A DNA stretch of 21,180 bases from JBFMEX01 sp040752215 (lineage in GTDB: Bacteria > Pseudomonadota > Alphaproteobacteria > Rhizobiales > Hyphomicrobiaceae): NCBI GenBank assembly GCA_040752215.1, contig JBFMEX010000063.1, positions 1 to 21,180 of the forward strand. The letters are read 5' to 3'. The notes beneath the pieces are model-generated. The model was not told the origin of the DNA and did not search any database. It worked only from the letters and a program-made list of their open reading frames with translations. A program made the position numbers and the translations under genes. Positions 1 through 9,000 of this stretch are shown piece by piece; the stretch's first letter is position 1; every line of letters begins with the position of its first letter.

Positions 1-1876
1 GGCGCAGGGCGGCGGCCGCGGCCTCGTCGCGCTGGCGCTGCTGCTCCGCCTGCTCCTTCAGCCGCTGCGCCTCGGCGCGGCGCAGGGCCTCCTGCTCGGC
101 CCAGATCATCGCGTCCGAGCGAACCTCGATGTTGTCGACGCCGCGATAGGCTTTGGCGATTTCGCGCCCGAGCTGGTCCCTGACGCTCTGGGCGATCGCC
201 GCGTCCTTGGCCTCGCCGACGATCGTCAGCTCGATGCCGGAGATCGCCGCCGTGCCGCGGCGCAGCTTGGAGAGCAGGCGCAGCCCGAGCCCGGCGACCT
301 TCGGCCACTTTCCGGGCCGCACGCCTGCGATCTTCACGTTGTCGGTGAGCCGCGCTCCGGAGAATACCTTGCCGGCCGTGGACACCAGCTCGGCATGGGT
401 CTCCTGATCGGGCACCTCGCCCTCGAGCACAAGCGTTCCATCGCCGCCGTGCACCGCGCGCCACACGAGGCTCGGCTCCGGCACGGCGTCGTAGGTGATA
501 CGCACGTCGGTCTCGCAGGCGCGGTTCGCCGCCGCCTTGACCTCGCCGGCGACCTTTTCCGCCAACCCCTCCTGCTCGGTGCGGCCGACCAGCTCGAGCC
601 GGCGGTCGCTGAGCGCGATCGTCGCTGGGCCGAGCTGCTGCAGCCCGTCGAGCCCCGCCTCCAGGCACTCCTTCCAGCCTTCCGGCGCTCCGGACGCAAC
701 CTTCATCTGGTCGACGATCGAGGCCTTGGGGAATCGCGACGCGATCCGCGCGAGCACTTTGGCGCGGTCCGCCTCGCTCGGCACGTAGCCGGTCAGCTCG
801 ATCCCGTGGTCGGCGCCGGAAATGCCGGTCACGAACGGGCTCACCGGCTTCGGCACCGGCTTCGGATAGGTCAGACGCTCGCTGACCGTATACGTGCTCG
901 GCACCGCGCTGCGCAGCCCCGCCCGCACCCGCTCTGCCGTCGCCTCGTCGGCGGCGCGACCGGCCAGCACCAGGCTCTGGTCGCTCAGGCTGGCACTGCC
1001 GTCCAGCAGCTGAGCAAGCAGATCGAGCGCGGCGAGCGCCACGCCCGGCCATTCCTCGCGCGCGCCGGCCGCCGTCTCCATGCGATCGACCACGGCCAGC
1101 TTGGCGAACCGCTCCTTCGCCGTCGCGAACATCCGCTCGCGCACCTTATCGCCGGGAACATGCCCGCTCATGACCAGCTGGCTCGGTGACAGCTCGGCCT
1201 TCCAGGTGAACGGGCTGACGCGCGGCGGGCTGACCTTGTCCTCGGCCAGCCGGATGCCTTTCGGCATTTTGCTCTTGAGTTCGCCCTTGATCGTCTTGTA
1301 GGCGGCGGTGGTCGCGGCCTCGCCGGCGAGCGAGAGGCCATCGCGGTCGATATCGACCTCGCCGGCGCGCAACCCCGCGAGCTGTCTGAGCGAGAAGTCG
1401 ATGCCGTCGAGCCAGACGTCGCGGTCGGGCGCGCCGGGCGCAGCCTTCATCTCGTCGACGATCTTGCTGCTCGGAAAGTTCGCCTTGACGATGCCGAGGA
1501 TCGACTGGCGCATCGCCTCGCCCGGCACGTAGCCGGCGAGCAGGATGCGATTGTCGCCGTAGGCAGCCGACCATTCGTAGTTGTCGACCCTGCCGATGAC
1601 CTCGGCGCGCGCCTCGACGATCCTGACACCCCATACGCCTCGCGCGACGTCGATCGCCCGCGGCGGATCGCCCTCGTTGTATGCGGAGCCCGACAGGCTC
1701 CCGTCGCGCCCGACGAACTCGGAGCGCGCCCAGTCGAGCCCGGCCGCGCTCAACGCCGAGGCGGCCCTTTCAGCCAGATCCTGCTCGATGCGCTGGTGCT
1801 CGGCGAGCACCGTGATCCAGCTCCACATGGCGATCGGCAACAGACCCCACAGCCAACGCCAAGGATTGCACTTCAT
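1..1876 (-). CDS. Tandem BON-like repeat envelope protein, OmpA-family N-terminal part (partial)
   Basis: The open frame starts at ATG 1876-1874 and continues past the left edge, giving 625 complete codons. A GGGGAG stretch about 10 nt upstream of the ATG is a plausible ribosome binding site. Residues 9-25 form one hydrophobic segment (signal anchor or signal peptide). After it come four copies of a roughly 124-residue unit, each marked by a G-x-V-P turn: GYVP 115, GHVP 238, GYVP 363 and GEVP 486. The turns are followed by a helix and, in three units, by a D-x-M-x-x-A motif. This alternation of strand and helix is what BON (OsmY/nodulation) domains look like. Residues about 590-625 are rich in Glu, Gln, Arg and Ala and read as a coiled-coil linker. 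In alphaproteobacterial relatives such proteins usually end in a peptidoglycan-binding OmpA domain, which would lie outside the window. Family assignment is by pattern; the exact role is unknown. Confidence 0.8.
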   Translation of the reverse strand, partial: MKCNPWRWLWGLLPIAMWSWITVLAEHQRIEQDLAERAASALSAAGLDWARSEFVGRDGSLSGSAYNEGDPPRAIDVARGVWGVRIVEARAEVIGRVDNYEWSAAYGDNRILLAGYVPGEAMRQSILGIVKANFPSSKIVDEMKAAPGAPDRDVWLDGIDFSLRQLAGLRAGEVDIDRDGLSLAGEAATTAAYKTIKGELKSKMPKGIRLAEDKVSPPRVSPFTWKAELSPSQLVMSGHVPGDKVRERMFATAKERFAKLAVVDRMETAAGAREEWPGVALAALDLLAQLLDGSASLSDQSLVLAGRAADEATAERVRAGLRSAVPSTYTVSERLTYPKPVPKPVSPFVTGISGADHGIELTGYVPSEADRAKVLARIASRFPKASIVDQMKVASGAPEGWKECLEAGLDGLQQLGPATIALSDRRLELVGRTEQEGLAEKVAGEVKAAANRACETDVRITYDAVPEPSLVWRAVHGGDGTLVLEGEVPDQETHAELVSTAGKVFSGARLTDNVKIAGVRPGKWPKVAGLGLRLLSKLRRGTAAISGIELTIVGEAKDAAIAQSVRDQLGREIAKAYRGVDNIEVRSDAMIWAEQEALRRAEAQRLKEQAEQQRQRDEAAAAALR

Positions 1877-2092
1877 CAGCGAACAGCTCCCCACCGACCC
1901 TACCGCAGGCAACCGCCGAGACCCCAATATACGGGCGCCCGAGCGCGGCCGGCCGTGCGCAACTGCATCGGGCGCGAGCCCCCACTCGCCGCCATGCGCG
2001 GATACTATAGACAAGACGGTTGCCGTTTCCAAGCGCCCGATCCGGCAGGAAGGCCGGCCTAACGTGCTGACCGGATAAGATATTCGTCGGAT

Positions 2093-2112
2093 GCCGCGGC
2101 AACGGCCGCGGC
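2093..2112 (-). terminator. GC-rich hairpin downstream of the GGDEF-EAL gene
   Basis: Two perfect copies of the self-complementary octamer GCCGCGGC (2093-2100 and 2105-2112) are separated by 4 nt, giving an 8-bp stem. It lies about 27 nt past the stop codon of the minus-strand GGDEF-EAL gene. On the minus strand no clear T-run follows, so it may be a weak or Rho-assisted terminator, or only an mRNA-stabilising hairpin. Confidence 0.4.
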
Positions 2113-2138
2113 CCGTCCCGGGGTGCACGAACGGCTCG

Positions 2139-4634
2139 TCAGGCGGCGCACCGATTGCGCCCGCCGCACCTGCGGATGACCTCGCTGATCTCGCTTGCCG
2201 GCACCGGTCGGCTGAACAGATAGCCCTGCACCTCGTCGCACCCGGCCCCGGCGACCTTTTCGAGGTGCTCGACCGTCTCCACCCCCTCGGCGACGGTCCT
2301 CATGCCGAGCGTGTGCGCGAGCGACGTCACCGCGCGCACGATCGCGACACAGTCCTCGCGGTGCTCGATGTCGCGCACGAACGTCTGGTCGATCTTGATC
2401 TTGTCGAACGGGAAGCTGCGCAGGTACGACAGCGAGGCATAGCCGGTGCCGAAGTCGTCGAGCGCGATCGATACCTCCATGCCCTCGATCTGGTTCAGCA
2501 TGTCGATCGTGCGCGCATCGTCCTCGAGCAGCAGCGTTTCGGTCACCTCGAGCACCAGTCGCTGGGGGACGAGCCCCGAGCTTCGCAACGCGAGCTGCAC
2601 CGCGTCGACCAGACTGCCGCTCGCGAACTGGACCGCCGACAGGTTGACCGCGACCTTGACGTCCTCGGGCCACGTCGCGGCATCGCGGCAGGCGCGCATC
2701 AGCGACCACTCGCCAATCTCACCGATGAGGCCGTTGTCCTCGGCCAGCGGGATGAAGATGCCGGGCGGTATCATGCCGCGCTCGGGATGGCGCCAGCGCA
2801 TCAGTGCCTCGCAGCTCGTCACCCGCCCGGTGCGGAGATCGACGATCGGCTGGTAGTGGAGCTCGAGCTCGTCGTTGGCGAGCGCAGTGCGCAACGCCTG
2901 ATCGAGCTGGCAGCGCTCGCGCATGCTTTCGGCGAGCTCGGTGCGGAAAACGACCGAGCGCCCGCGCCCTTCCGCCTTGGCGCGATAGAGGGCGATATCG
3001 GCATTCTGCAGCAGCACGTCCGGATCGGAGCCGTGCAGTGGCGCCAATGCGATGCCGATGCTGGCGCCGATCTCGATCCTGTGGCCCTCGATCTCGAACG
3101 GGCGTCCGGCCTCCATAACAAGGCGTCTGGCCAGCGCCTCCGCCTCGGTCTGGCTCCGGCAGCCCGCCTGCAGGATCGCGAACTCGTCGCCGCCGAGCCT
3201 GGCGATGTGGTCGCTGCGCCGCACGCATTGGCCGAGCCGCGCCGCAAACGCCTTCAGCAGGGCGTCGCCGATCGGGTGCCCGTGGGTGTCGTTGACCTCC
3301 TTGAACCCGTCGAGATCGATCCACAGCAGCGCCAGCTGCTCGCCGTCGCCCATGTCGCGGAAGCAGGTCGCCAGCGCCTCGCGGAAGCCGAGCCGGTTGG
3401 CGACCTCGGTCAGCGTGTCGACGCGTGCCAGGCGGGCGATGCGCTGATCGGAGAGGCGCTTCTCCGTCACGTCCTCGTGGACAGCGACGCAGCCGCCGTC
3501 CTCGAGCGGCTGGAATGCCACCTGGAACGTCCGTTCGGCGCCCATCTCGACGGTCAGACTGAACGGCTGCCGGCTTCTGACCAGCTCGAGGTAGCGCGCC
3601 AGCCACTGGCGCGCCTCCGCCCCGGAATCCGCACCCGTGGCGGCGGGCTGTCCTGCCTCGAACCCGTGCGCGAGAATGCGCTCGATGTGGGTGCCGGGGC
3701 GGCACAGCTCGTCGGGCAGTGCGTACATCTCCTGAAAGCGCCGGTTGCAGACGAGCAGACGATGATCCGCGTCGAACATGGTGAGCCCGCGCGCCATGTT
3801 GTTGAGCGCGATGTCGAACCAGCCGTTGAGCTGCTCGACCTTCTCGCGCTCGCTGTTGAGCGCGATCGCATTCGCCTTGAACACCGCGACCGCCCGCGCC
3901 ATGTCGCCAATCTCGTCGCGCTCCTCGTTCGCCGCCACCGCGACGGACGTATCATTGGCGGAGAGGCGGAGCATCGTCTCGGTGATCTGGCGGATGCGCC
4001 GGCCGATGCCGTTGACGACGACGAATGTCAGCGGCCCGATCAGCACGATGGCCAGCAGCGAGGTATTGATCACCCAGCGGTTGAGTTGTCCGCCGCGCAG
4101 GGCAAGGTTCTCGAGCGCACGGTCGGCGAACGCGAGCCGCTCGTCGCGGTAGCTGCGGATCTCGATCTGGGCGAGATTGGCGGTCATGGAGTAGTCGGCC
4201 ACCGCCTCGAGCGCCTTCGACTGCGCGAAATTCGACGCGAGGCGCAGCACGTTGTGCGCCTGCTCGAGGAGCCGCGGCAGCAGCGGCGCGAGGCGGCCGG
4301 ATATGGCGGCCTCCCGTCCCGCGATGCGCCGCTCGATCGCCTTGGCGATGTCCTCGGCCTGCAGGCGGTCACGCTCGATTTGCGCCCGGCCGCGCCCCCC
4401 CGGCGCCGACTCGATTATTCGGCGGTGCTGCTCCAGCAACAGCTCGAGATCGCCGGCGCCGATGACGCCGATCATGCCCTGGTTGTAGATCAGCTCTGCC
4501 GAGCGCCCGGTCTCGCGCACGAAATGCAGCGACATGACCGCCAGGCCGAGGACCCCCGCCAACGCCACCGCGCCATAGGCGTAGAGGCGCACGATGATGC
4601 TGCGGGGCAGTCGCGGCAATCGCAAGCGGTTCAT
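2139..4634 (-). CDS. Membrane-bound dual GGDEF-EAL c-di-GMP cyclase/phosphodiesterase with HAMP and PAS domains
   Basis: The product has 831 residues. Transmembrane helices at about 18-37 and 190-208 enclose a helical periplasmic region (38-189). HAMP (about 209-262), PAS (about 273-393), GGDEF (about 405-560) and EAL (about 575-822) follow. The cyclase signature GGDEF is intact at 481-485, with an inhibitory-site RxxD (R472-D475) five residues before it. The EAL half keeps EALMRW (609-614), NLSA, the VTET glutamate, DDFGTGYASL, KIDQTFV and VAEGVET, so both activities look possible. It would make or degrade c-di-GMP at the inner membrane in response to a periplasmic input. It follows the binding-protein gene by 17 nt in the same direction, which points to an operon and a shared signal. 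The net direction of the reaction cannot be judged from sequence. Confidence 0.95.
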   Translation of the reverse strand: MNRLRLPRLPRSIIVRLYAYGAVALAGVLGLAVMSLHFVRETGRSAELIYNQGMIGVIGAGDLELLLEQHRRIIESAPGGRGRAQIERDRLQAEDIAKAIERRIAGREAAISGRLAPLLPRLLEQAHNVLRLASNFAQSKALEAVADYSMTANLAQIEIRSYRDERLAFADRALENLALRGGQLNRWVINTSLLAIVLIGPLTFVVVNGIGRRIRQITETMLRLSANDTSVAVAANEERDEIGDMARAVAVFKANAIALNSEREKVEQLNGWFDIALNNMARGLTMFDADHRLLVCNRRFQEMYALPDELCRPGTHIERILAHGFEAGQPAATGADSGAEARQWLARYLELVRSRQPFSLTVEMGAERTFQVAFQPLEDGGCVAVHEDVTEKRLSDQRIARLARVDTLTEVANRLGFREALATCFRDMGDGEQLALLWIDLDGFKEVNDTHGHPIGDALLKAFAARLGQCVRRSDHIARLGGDEFAILQAGCRSQTEAEALARRLVMEAGRPFEIEGHRIEIGASIGIALAPLHGSDPDVLLQNADIALYRAKAEGRGRSVVFRTELAESMRERCQLDQALRTALANDELELHYQPIVDLRTGRVTSCEALMRWRHPERGMIPPGIFIPLAEDNGLIGEIGEWSLMRACRDAATWPEDVKVAVNLSAVQFASGSLVDAVQLALRSSGLVPQRLVLEVTETLLLEDDARTIDMLNQIEGMEVSIALDDFGTGYASLSYLRSFPFDKIKIDQTFVRDIEHREDCVAIVRAVTSLAHTLGMRTVAEGVETVEHLEKVAGAGCDEVQGYLFSRPVPASEISEVIRRCGGRNRCAA

Positions 4635-4651
4635 GGCTCACCCGCAACCGA

Positions 4652-5509
4652 TTACATCGTGTCGCCTGCGGTCACCGCGCGCGCTGCCTCGATCAATCGG
4701 CTCGCAGCCTCGGACGGGGCCCCGAGCGTGACGATGCTCAGCGGCTGCTCGACGACGAGATCGGTGGCGAGCTCGGGCACGCCGCCCTGCTGGGCGAGAC
4801 CCATCTGCGCAATGCCGAACGCGCCCGGCTCCTGCTGCACGGCCTTGACCACGTGCTTGGCACTCTCCAGCCGGATCGCGTCGGCGGCGCCGATCGGAGC
4901 ACCACCGAGCAGCTGGCTGCGCACCGCCACCACGGTGCCGCCGCCATCCTGGGTCGCGACGACCCTGATCGGCAGGTCCGCTCCACCGACCTCGCTCCAA
5001 TTGACGATACGCCCGGTGAGGATCGCCTTGACCGTCTCGATCGGCAGCCTGCGTACGGGATTGCCCGGATGCACGGCAAACGCGACCCGCGTGCGCGATA
5101 CCTCGAACTCCTGCAGCCGCTCGACCTGCAGCGACGGAGCGATCCGCTTCAGCGCCTCGATCTCGCCGGCCAGCGAGGCGGAGATCATGGCCAGGTCGGT
5201 GCGCCCTTCGAGCAGCGCCATCAGCCCCCAAATCGACTTGTTGGCGATCACAGAGAGCTTCACGCCGGACGCCGCCTCGATGTCGCCCTTGAAAGGTTGC
5301 AGCAGCCGTGCATGGAACGTGGTCGAGCCCTGGATGGTGAGACTGGCCGGCTCCACCGCCTCCTCGGCCACCGCGGCCCACGGGCCGACCAGCGCCGAGA
5401 CCATCAGCACGGCCGCCCCCAGCACGAGCGCAATCCGCCTCCGGCCTCCGCCTGGCCGTTCCCCACTGGAGTGGGCCCACGAGAGAGTATCGAGCAGTCG
5501 CGACGACAT
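4652..5509 (-). CDS. PstS-like periplasmic substrate-binding protein
   Basis: The product has 285 residues. Residues about 24-48 form a signal peptide: an Arg-rich n-region at 23-25, a hydrophobic core and an AxA-type cleavage site near 46-48. The mature part matches the phosphate-type binding fold (PBP-like superfamily): an opening strand with GSTTF (61-65), the TDLAMISA motif after a Gly-Arg turn (about 102-111), VHPGNPVRRL, the helix IETVKAILTGRIVNWSEVGG, and a DGGGT loop (188-192) of the ligand-binding type. No permease or ATPase gene is adjacent. The next gene, 17 nt downstream, encodes a GGDEF-EAL receptor, so the protein probably serves as a sensor rather than a transporter subunit. 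The ligand is unknown; phosphate or another small anion is a guess from the fold. AGGGG about 9 nt before the ATG supports this start. Confidence 0.85.
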   Translation of the reverse strand: MSSRLLDTLSWAHSSGERPGGGRRRIALVLGAAVLMVSALVGPWAAVAEEAVEPASLTIQGSTTFHARLLQPFKGDIEAASGVKLSVIANKSIWGLMALLEGRTDLAMISASLAGEIEALKRIAPSLQVERLQEFEVSRTRVAFAVHPGNPVRRLPIETVKAILTGRIVNWSEVGGADLPIRVVATQDGGGTVVAVRSQLLGGAPIGAADAIRLESAKHVVKAVQQEPGAFGIAQMGLAQQGGVPELATDLVVEQPLSIVTLGAPSEAASRLIEAARAVTAGDTM

Positions 5510-5755
5510 GGCTGCAAGCCCCTAGGCGAGGGCGGATACCGACCAGCGAGCTCTCCCGCCCGGCACCGCTTGCGTGGAAACGCGCAAACTTCAATTCCTA
5601 CAACCTTAGCGTGTGATTGTAACGCTTTCGTTTCGCAGCCTCTGCAAAATCATCCAATTCGGTGCAGTGGCCGAAATAAGCTGCTGCGCCGGATTTGCTT
5701 CAATTGAGCACAAATACTCCGCCGCCGTTGCAAAATGGCCTTCACATTCCCCGGC

Positions 5756-5828
5756 TAATGTCGTGATCGCGAAATTCGTCTCATTCCGCGGCGGGCGGCG
5801 AACGAATTTCGCGATCTGAACGACACTA
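5756..5828. repeat. Palindromic element A (MITE- or REP-like)
   Basis: The arms GATCGCGAAATTCGT (5765-5779) and ACGAATTTCGCGATC (5802-5816) are perfect 15-bp inverted copies around a 22-nt loop. Outside them TGTCGT (5759-5764) pairs with ACGACA (5820-5825) after a 3-nt bulge. The outer ends TAATGTCG and CGACACTA are inverted copies with one mismatch. The element has sharp, TA-bounded ends, as expected of a miniature transposable element or dispersed palindromic repeat. A function as terminator or mRNA structure is also possible. Confidence 0.7.
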
Positions 5829-5842
5829 ACGATATCAATGAT

Positions 5843-5924
5843 CTAGTGTGGCTCGGATCGAAAAGTCCGCCTCGCCACCAAGCCGGGAGGCAGGTGGCGG
5901 ACCTCGATCACCACACTAGTGTCG
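5843..5924. repeat. Palindromic element B, long interrupted hairpin
   Basis: CTAGTGTGG (5843-5851) pairs with CCACACTAG (5911-5919). Inside it GATCGA (5856-5861) pairs with TCGATC (5904-5909), and inside that GTCCGCC (5865-5871) pairs with GGCGGAC (5896-5902), leaving a 24-nt loop. The right end TAGTGTCG (5917-5924) is the inverse of CGACACTA at the right end of element A. The nested pairing with small internal loops could represent a structured RNA or a mobile-element remnant. Confidence 0.6.
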
Positions 5925-5948
5925 CCATGCAGCCGAGGAGCGAAGGCG

Positions 5949-6053
5949 ATGCCGAACGAGTATCTGTGCTGGCTGATGGTGCGAGCCAACTGGCCCAGCG
6001 CCGCGCTGATCTGCACACTCGCCCTGCTGCCGCTGGCGCTGCTCCTTGCGTGA
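5949..6053 (+). CDS. Small single-pass membrane protein, 34 residues
   Basis: ATG 5949 follows the ribosome-binding sequence GAGGAG (5934-5939) with a 9-nt spacer, one of the better ribosome binding sites in the window. The 34-codon frame ends at TGA 6051-6053. The N-terminal part is polar and aromatic (starts MPNEYLCWL). The C-terminal half is one uninterrupted Leu/Ala-rich hydrophobic helix (about residues 17-34), so a single-pass inner-membrane peptide is expected. It sits between palindromic element B and the convergent fusion gene, which ends at 6091. I do not recognise a family. Chance is possible for so short a frame, but the ribosome binding site and clean helix argue for expression. 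Confidence 0.5.
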   Translation: MPNEYLCWLMVRANWPSAALICTLALLPLALLLA

Positions 6054-6063
6054 GGCGCTATCG

Positions 6064-6088
6064 GCCCGGCAAGTCTCGAGCCGGGGGC
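6064..6088. terminator. Possible hairpin between convergent genes
   Basis: GCCCGGC (6064-6070) and GCCGGGG (6080-6086) form a 7-bp stem with one mismatch and a 9-nt loop. The hairpin lies exactly in the gap between the small plus-strand gene and the minus-strand fusion gene. There is no T-run, so bidirectional termination is only suggested. Confidence 0.25.
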
Positions 6089-6090
6089 GA

Positions 6091-9000
6091 TCAGGTGGCG
6101 ACAGCGATGCGTCCGTCGTCGAGCAGTCGCAACCTATCCCCGGTGCTGATCCGGCCGATCCCCTTGACGCCGACGATCATCGCGATGTTGTGCTCGCGCG
6201 CGATGATCGACATGTGGCTGAGCCACCCGCCGACCTCGGCCACGACACCGCCCGCGCGCAGTACCAGCGGCAGCCATGCCGGGTGGATCATCGGCGCGAC
6301 GATGATGTCGCCGTCGGCGAACGCGGTGATCGGCGCGCCGGTCTCGGCGGCCCGGGTGTCGACGACGATCGCGCGTCCCTCGGCCAGCCCCAGGCCGGCG
6401 ACCCTGAGCCCCGCAAGATCGCCATCGGCGGCGCCGGCCATGTCGGGGGCCCCGAGCGAGGCCGCCTCGACGTCGGCGACCGTGAGCTCGAACCCGAGCG
6501 GCCGCTCGGCGCCGACGCGCTCGATCGCCATCGCGCGCGCCACCGCGCCGCGCTTGCATGCCGCGACATTGCGACCGTCGAGGCCGAGCAGCTCATCGAG
6601 CTCGAGATCGAAGATCGCTCCACCGAAGCCGAGCCGGCGGTCGAGCACAAGCAGCATGTTGCGCAGCACGGCGAGTTCGCGTAACGCGTGGTGCTTGGCA
6701 TCCTCCTTGAGCGTCTGGAAGCGGCGTGCGCGGCGCACGACCTGCTCGAGCCCCCTTGGCGGCGCCAGCTCGTCGCCACGCGGCTGAGGCAGCCCGGCGA
6801 GCAGGCTCCACTGCGCCGCCAGCGCGGTCTCCACCGCCGCCTCGAGCGCCGCGCGATCCTCGCTATAGCGCGGTTCGGCAAGCTCGTAGTCGAGCCGCGC
6901 GCGGTGCCCGAGCGCCTCGATCATCAGCTCGCCGCGCAGCTCTGCCGGCGCCAGCTGCAGGCGGCGGAGCTGCTCGTCGAGATGCGTCGGCGGGATCGTC
7001 GCCAGCAGGCGGGGTGCATCGGCGCCGGCCGCATCGAGCCGCTGGCGCGCCTCGTCGACGAGAAAGCGCGCGGCGATGTTGACCATCTCGACCTCGGCAT
7101 GTGTCTCGCACACGTAGCGCTGCACCGTGCGCCTGACGAGCGCCAGCACCTCTGCGGTCGGCAGCCGTTGGAAGTCGGCGGCCTCGAGCGGGCGAACTTC
7201 GGCGAGCAGTCGCGGCAGAAATTCGCGGCGCACCCGATCCTCGATCCGTCCCGCATTCCGCGCCAGCGCACGTGCTGCCGCGCGCGGCACCTTTATCGCG
7301 CGCGCGCGCTCCTCGCGCTTGTCGACGTAGAGCCGGCCGAAGGCGGTCACGTGATAGGGCGCGGCATCCTCGCCGACCGGGTAGACCAGCCCGAGCGCGC
7401 GGGCGGCACGGTCGACGCCACCGCCCGGCTTCCACAACGCCTCGACGAGACCGAGCGAGAGCGGCGTCGGACGCGGCAGCATCTCCGCCATCTCGGTCTG
7501 CGCCAGCACGACGCCGGCGGCAGGATCACGGCCGAGCACCCGCGCGAGGCGGCGCCACTCATCCCGTACCTCGGCGCTGGCGGCATTGCCGGCTGCGGTG
7601 ATGTCGCGGCTCTGCAGCAGCAGGAAGCGGCAGCCATCGTGCGCCCACTCGATGTCCTGCGGTGCGCCGAGCTCCGCCTCTGCGGCCAGCGCCAGCACGG
7701 CGAGCGGCGCAAGATCGATCGGCGGCGCGGCGCCGATTGGCGTCCGGCTGGCGCGCCCGATCAGGAAGGCCTCCGGCGCCACCTGCCCGCAGACCAGCTT
7801 GTCCGCGGTCCCCTGAACGATCTCGACCAGCATCAGCGCCGGCGACTGCGGCGCCTCGGTGAACAGCACGCCCGACCAGCGCGCCGCGACCATGGGCTGC
7901 AACAATACGTTGGCCGCGCCCCCTCCTCCGCCCCGGTAGCTCGCCGCGCGCGCGCTGGCGAACGAGCCGGTTACCGTCTCGATCGCCGCCTCCAGTCCGG
8001 CGCGCTCGACATCGAGCACGGTCTCGAACACGCCTGCGAAACTGGCATCCGCCCCGTCCTCGGCCGCCGCCGAGCTGCGGACCGCGATCCGCCGCACCGA
8101 CAGTCCGCGCCAGACGCGGGCCAGTGCGCGCCGCCGCTGGCGCGCGCCGAGGTCGGCGAGGCGCGAGAGAAAGCCCGCCGTCAGCACCAGACCGTCCGGC
8201 ACCGGCAGCCCGATCGCCGCGAGCCGCGCGAGGCGGTAGGCCTTGTTGCCGGCCGCGACGAGCAGGTCGGGCCGCGCCAGCGACACGACGCCGAGCCGCT
8301 CGAGGCGGCTGCGGCGCATGGCGGCGAGCCGGCCGCGGAGACGACGCACCCTCTGGCGGGGGCGCACGCCGGCGAGCCAGCGTTGCACCAGCAGCAGCCC
8401 TGCGCTCGCCACCATGTAGACGTCGGCCGCCGCCGACAGCAGCGCCGCCACGACCACCATCAGCGGCGCAAGCAGCGCCCACACGAGGAGACGCTGCCGG
8501 CCAGTGCCGACCATCGACAGCTCGACGTAGAGCGCGATCAGCACGGCGAATGCGAGCGGCAGCAGCAGCGTCGCGTCGCGGGCGGCCAGATTGCCGATCA
8601 GGCGGACCTCGGTCGGCACCTGCTCGGCCGCCAGCGTCGCCGCCTCGACCGACAGCGCGAGCACCGGAAGGAACGCGAGCGCGATCAGGTTGAAGCCCGG
8701 CGTCATGCCATGCCTGCGATAGAGCGCCCTCAGCGCCCGGCCTAGTCGCGGCGGATCGTCGGCCAGCCGCCGCTTCAAGGTCGCGACCTCGCCGGAGATC
8801 GTCCGCGATACCGCAGAATCGCGCTCGGCCTTGATCGAGAACGGGAGCACGACCAGGCGTGAGGCCAGCGCCAGCAGCGCGAGCGCCAACGGCAGCCCCG
8901 TCGAGCGGGACACATCGGCCAGCAGCGCGCCCAGCCATCGAGCTGCGCGCCGCCACCACCCCGCTCCGGCGCGCGCCTGCAGCGACTCGACGTAAGGCGG

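Larger units (their letters stand above)
5510..5948. other. Intergenic region upstream of the binding-protein operon
   Basis: This stretch is visibly less GC-rich than its surroundings and must hold the promoter of the minus-strand operon 5509-2139, although no confident -35/-10 pair could be picked. A short inverted repeat AGCGT (5608-5612) / ACGCT (5622-5626) could be an operator. The right part is filled by the two palindromic elements listed separately. No protein-coding frame here looks genuine. Confidence 0.5.

Noticed and set aside
2091..5525. 1144-codon plus-strand open frame
   Set aside because: It is antisense to two well-supported genes (GGDEF-EAL and binding protein). Its translation is low-complexity and rich in Arg, Asp, His and Gln, without motifs; it is a by-product of high GC.
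5613..5819. 68-codon plus-strand frame in the intergenic region
   Set aside because: It runs into the perfect palindrome of element A, has no ribosome binding site, and its composition is unlike the flanking genes.
6688..8745. 685-codon plus-strand open frame
   Set aside because: It is antisense to the dikinase and YidC-like part and has no recognisable domain.
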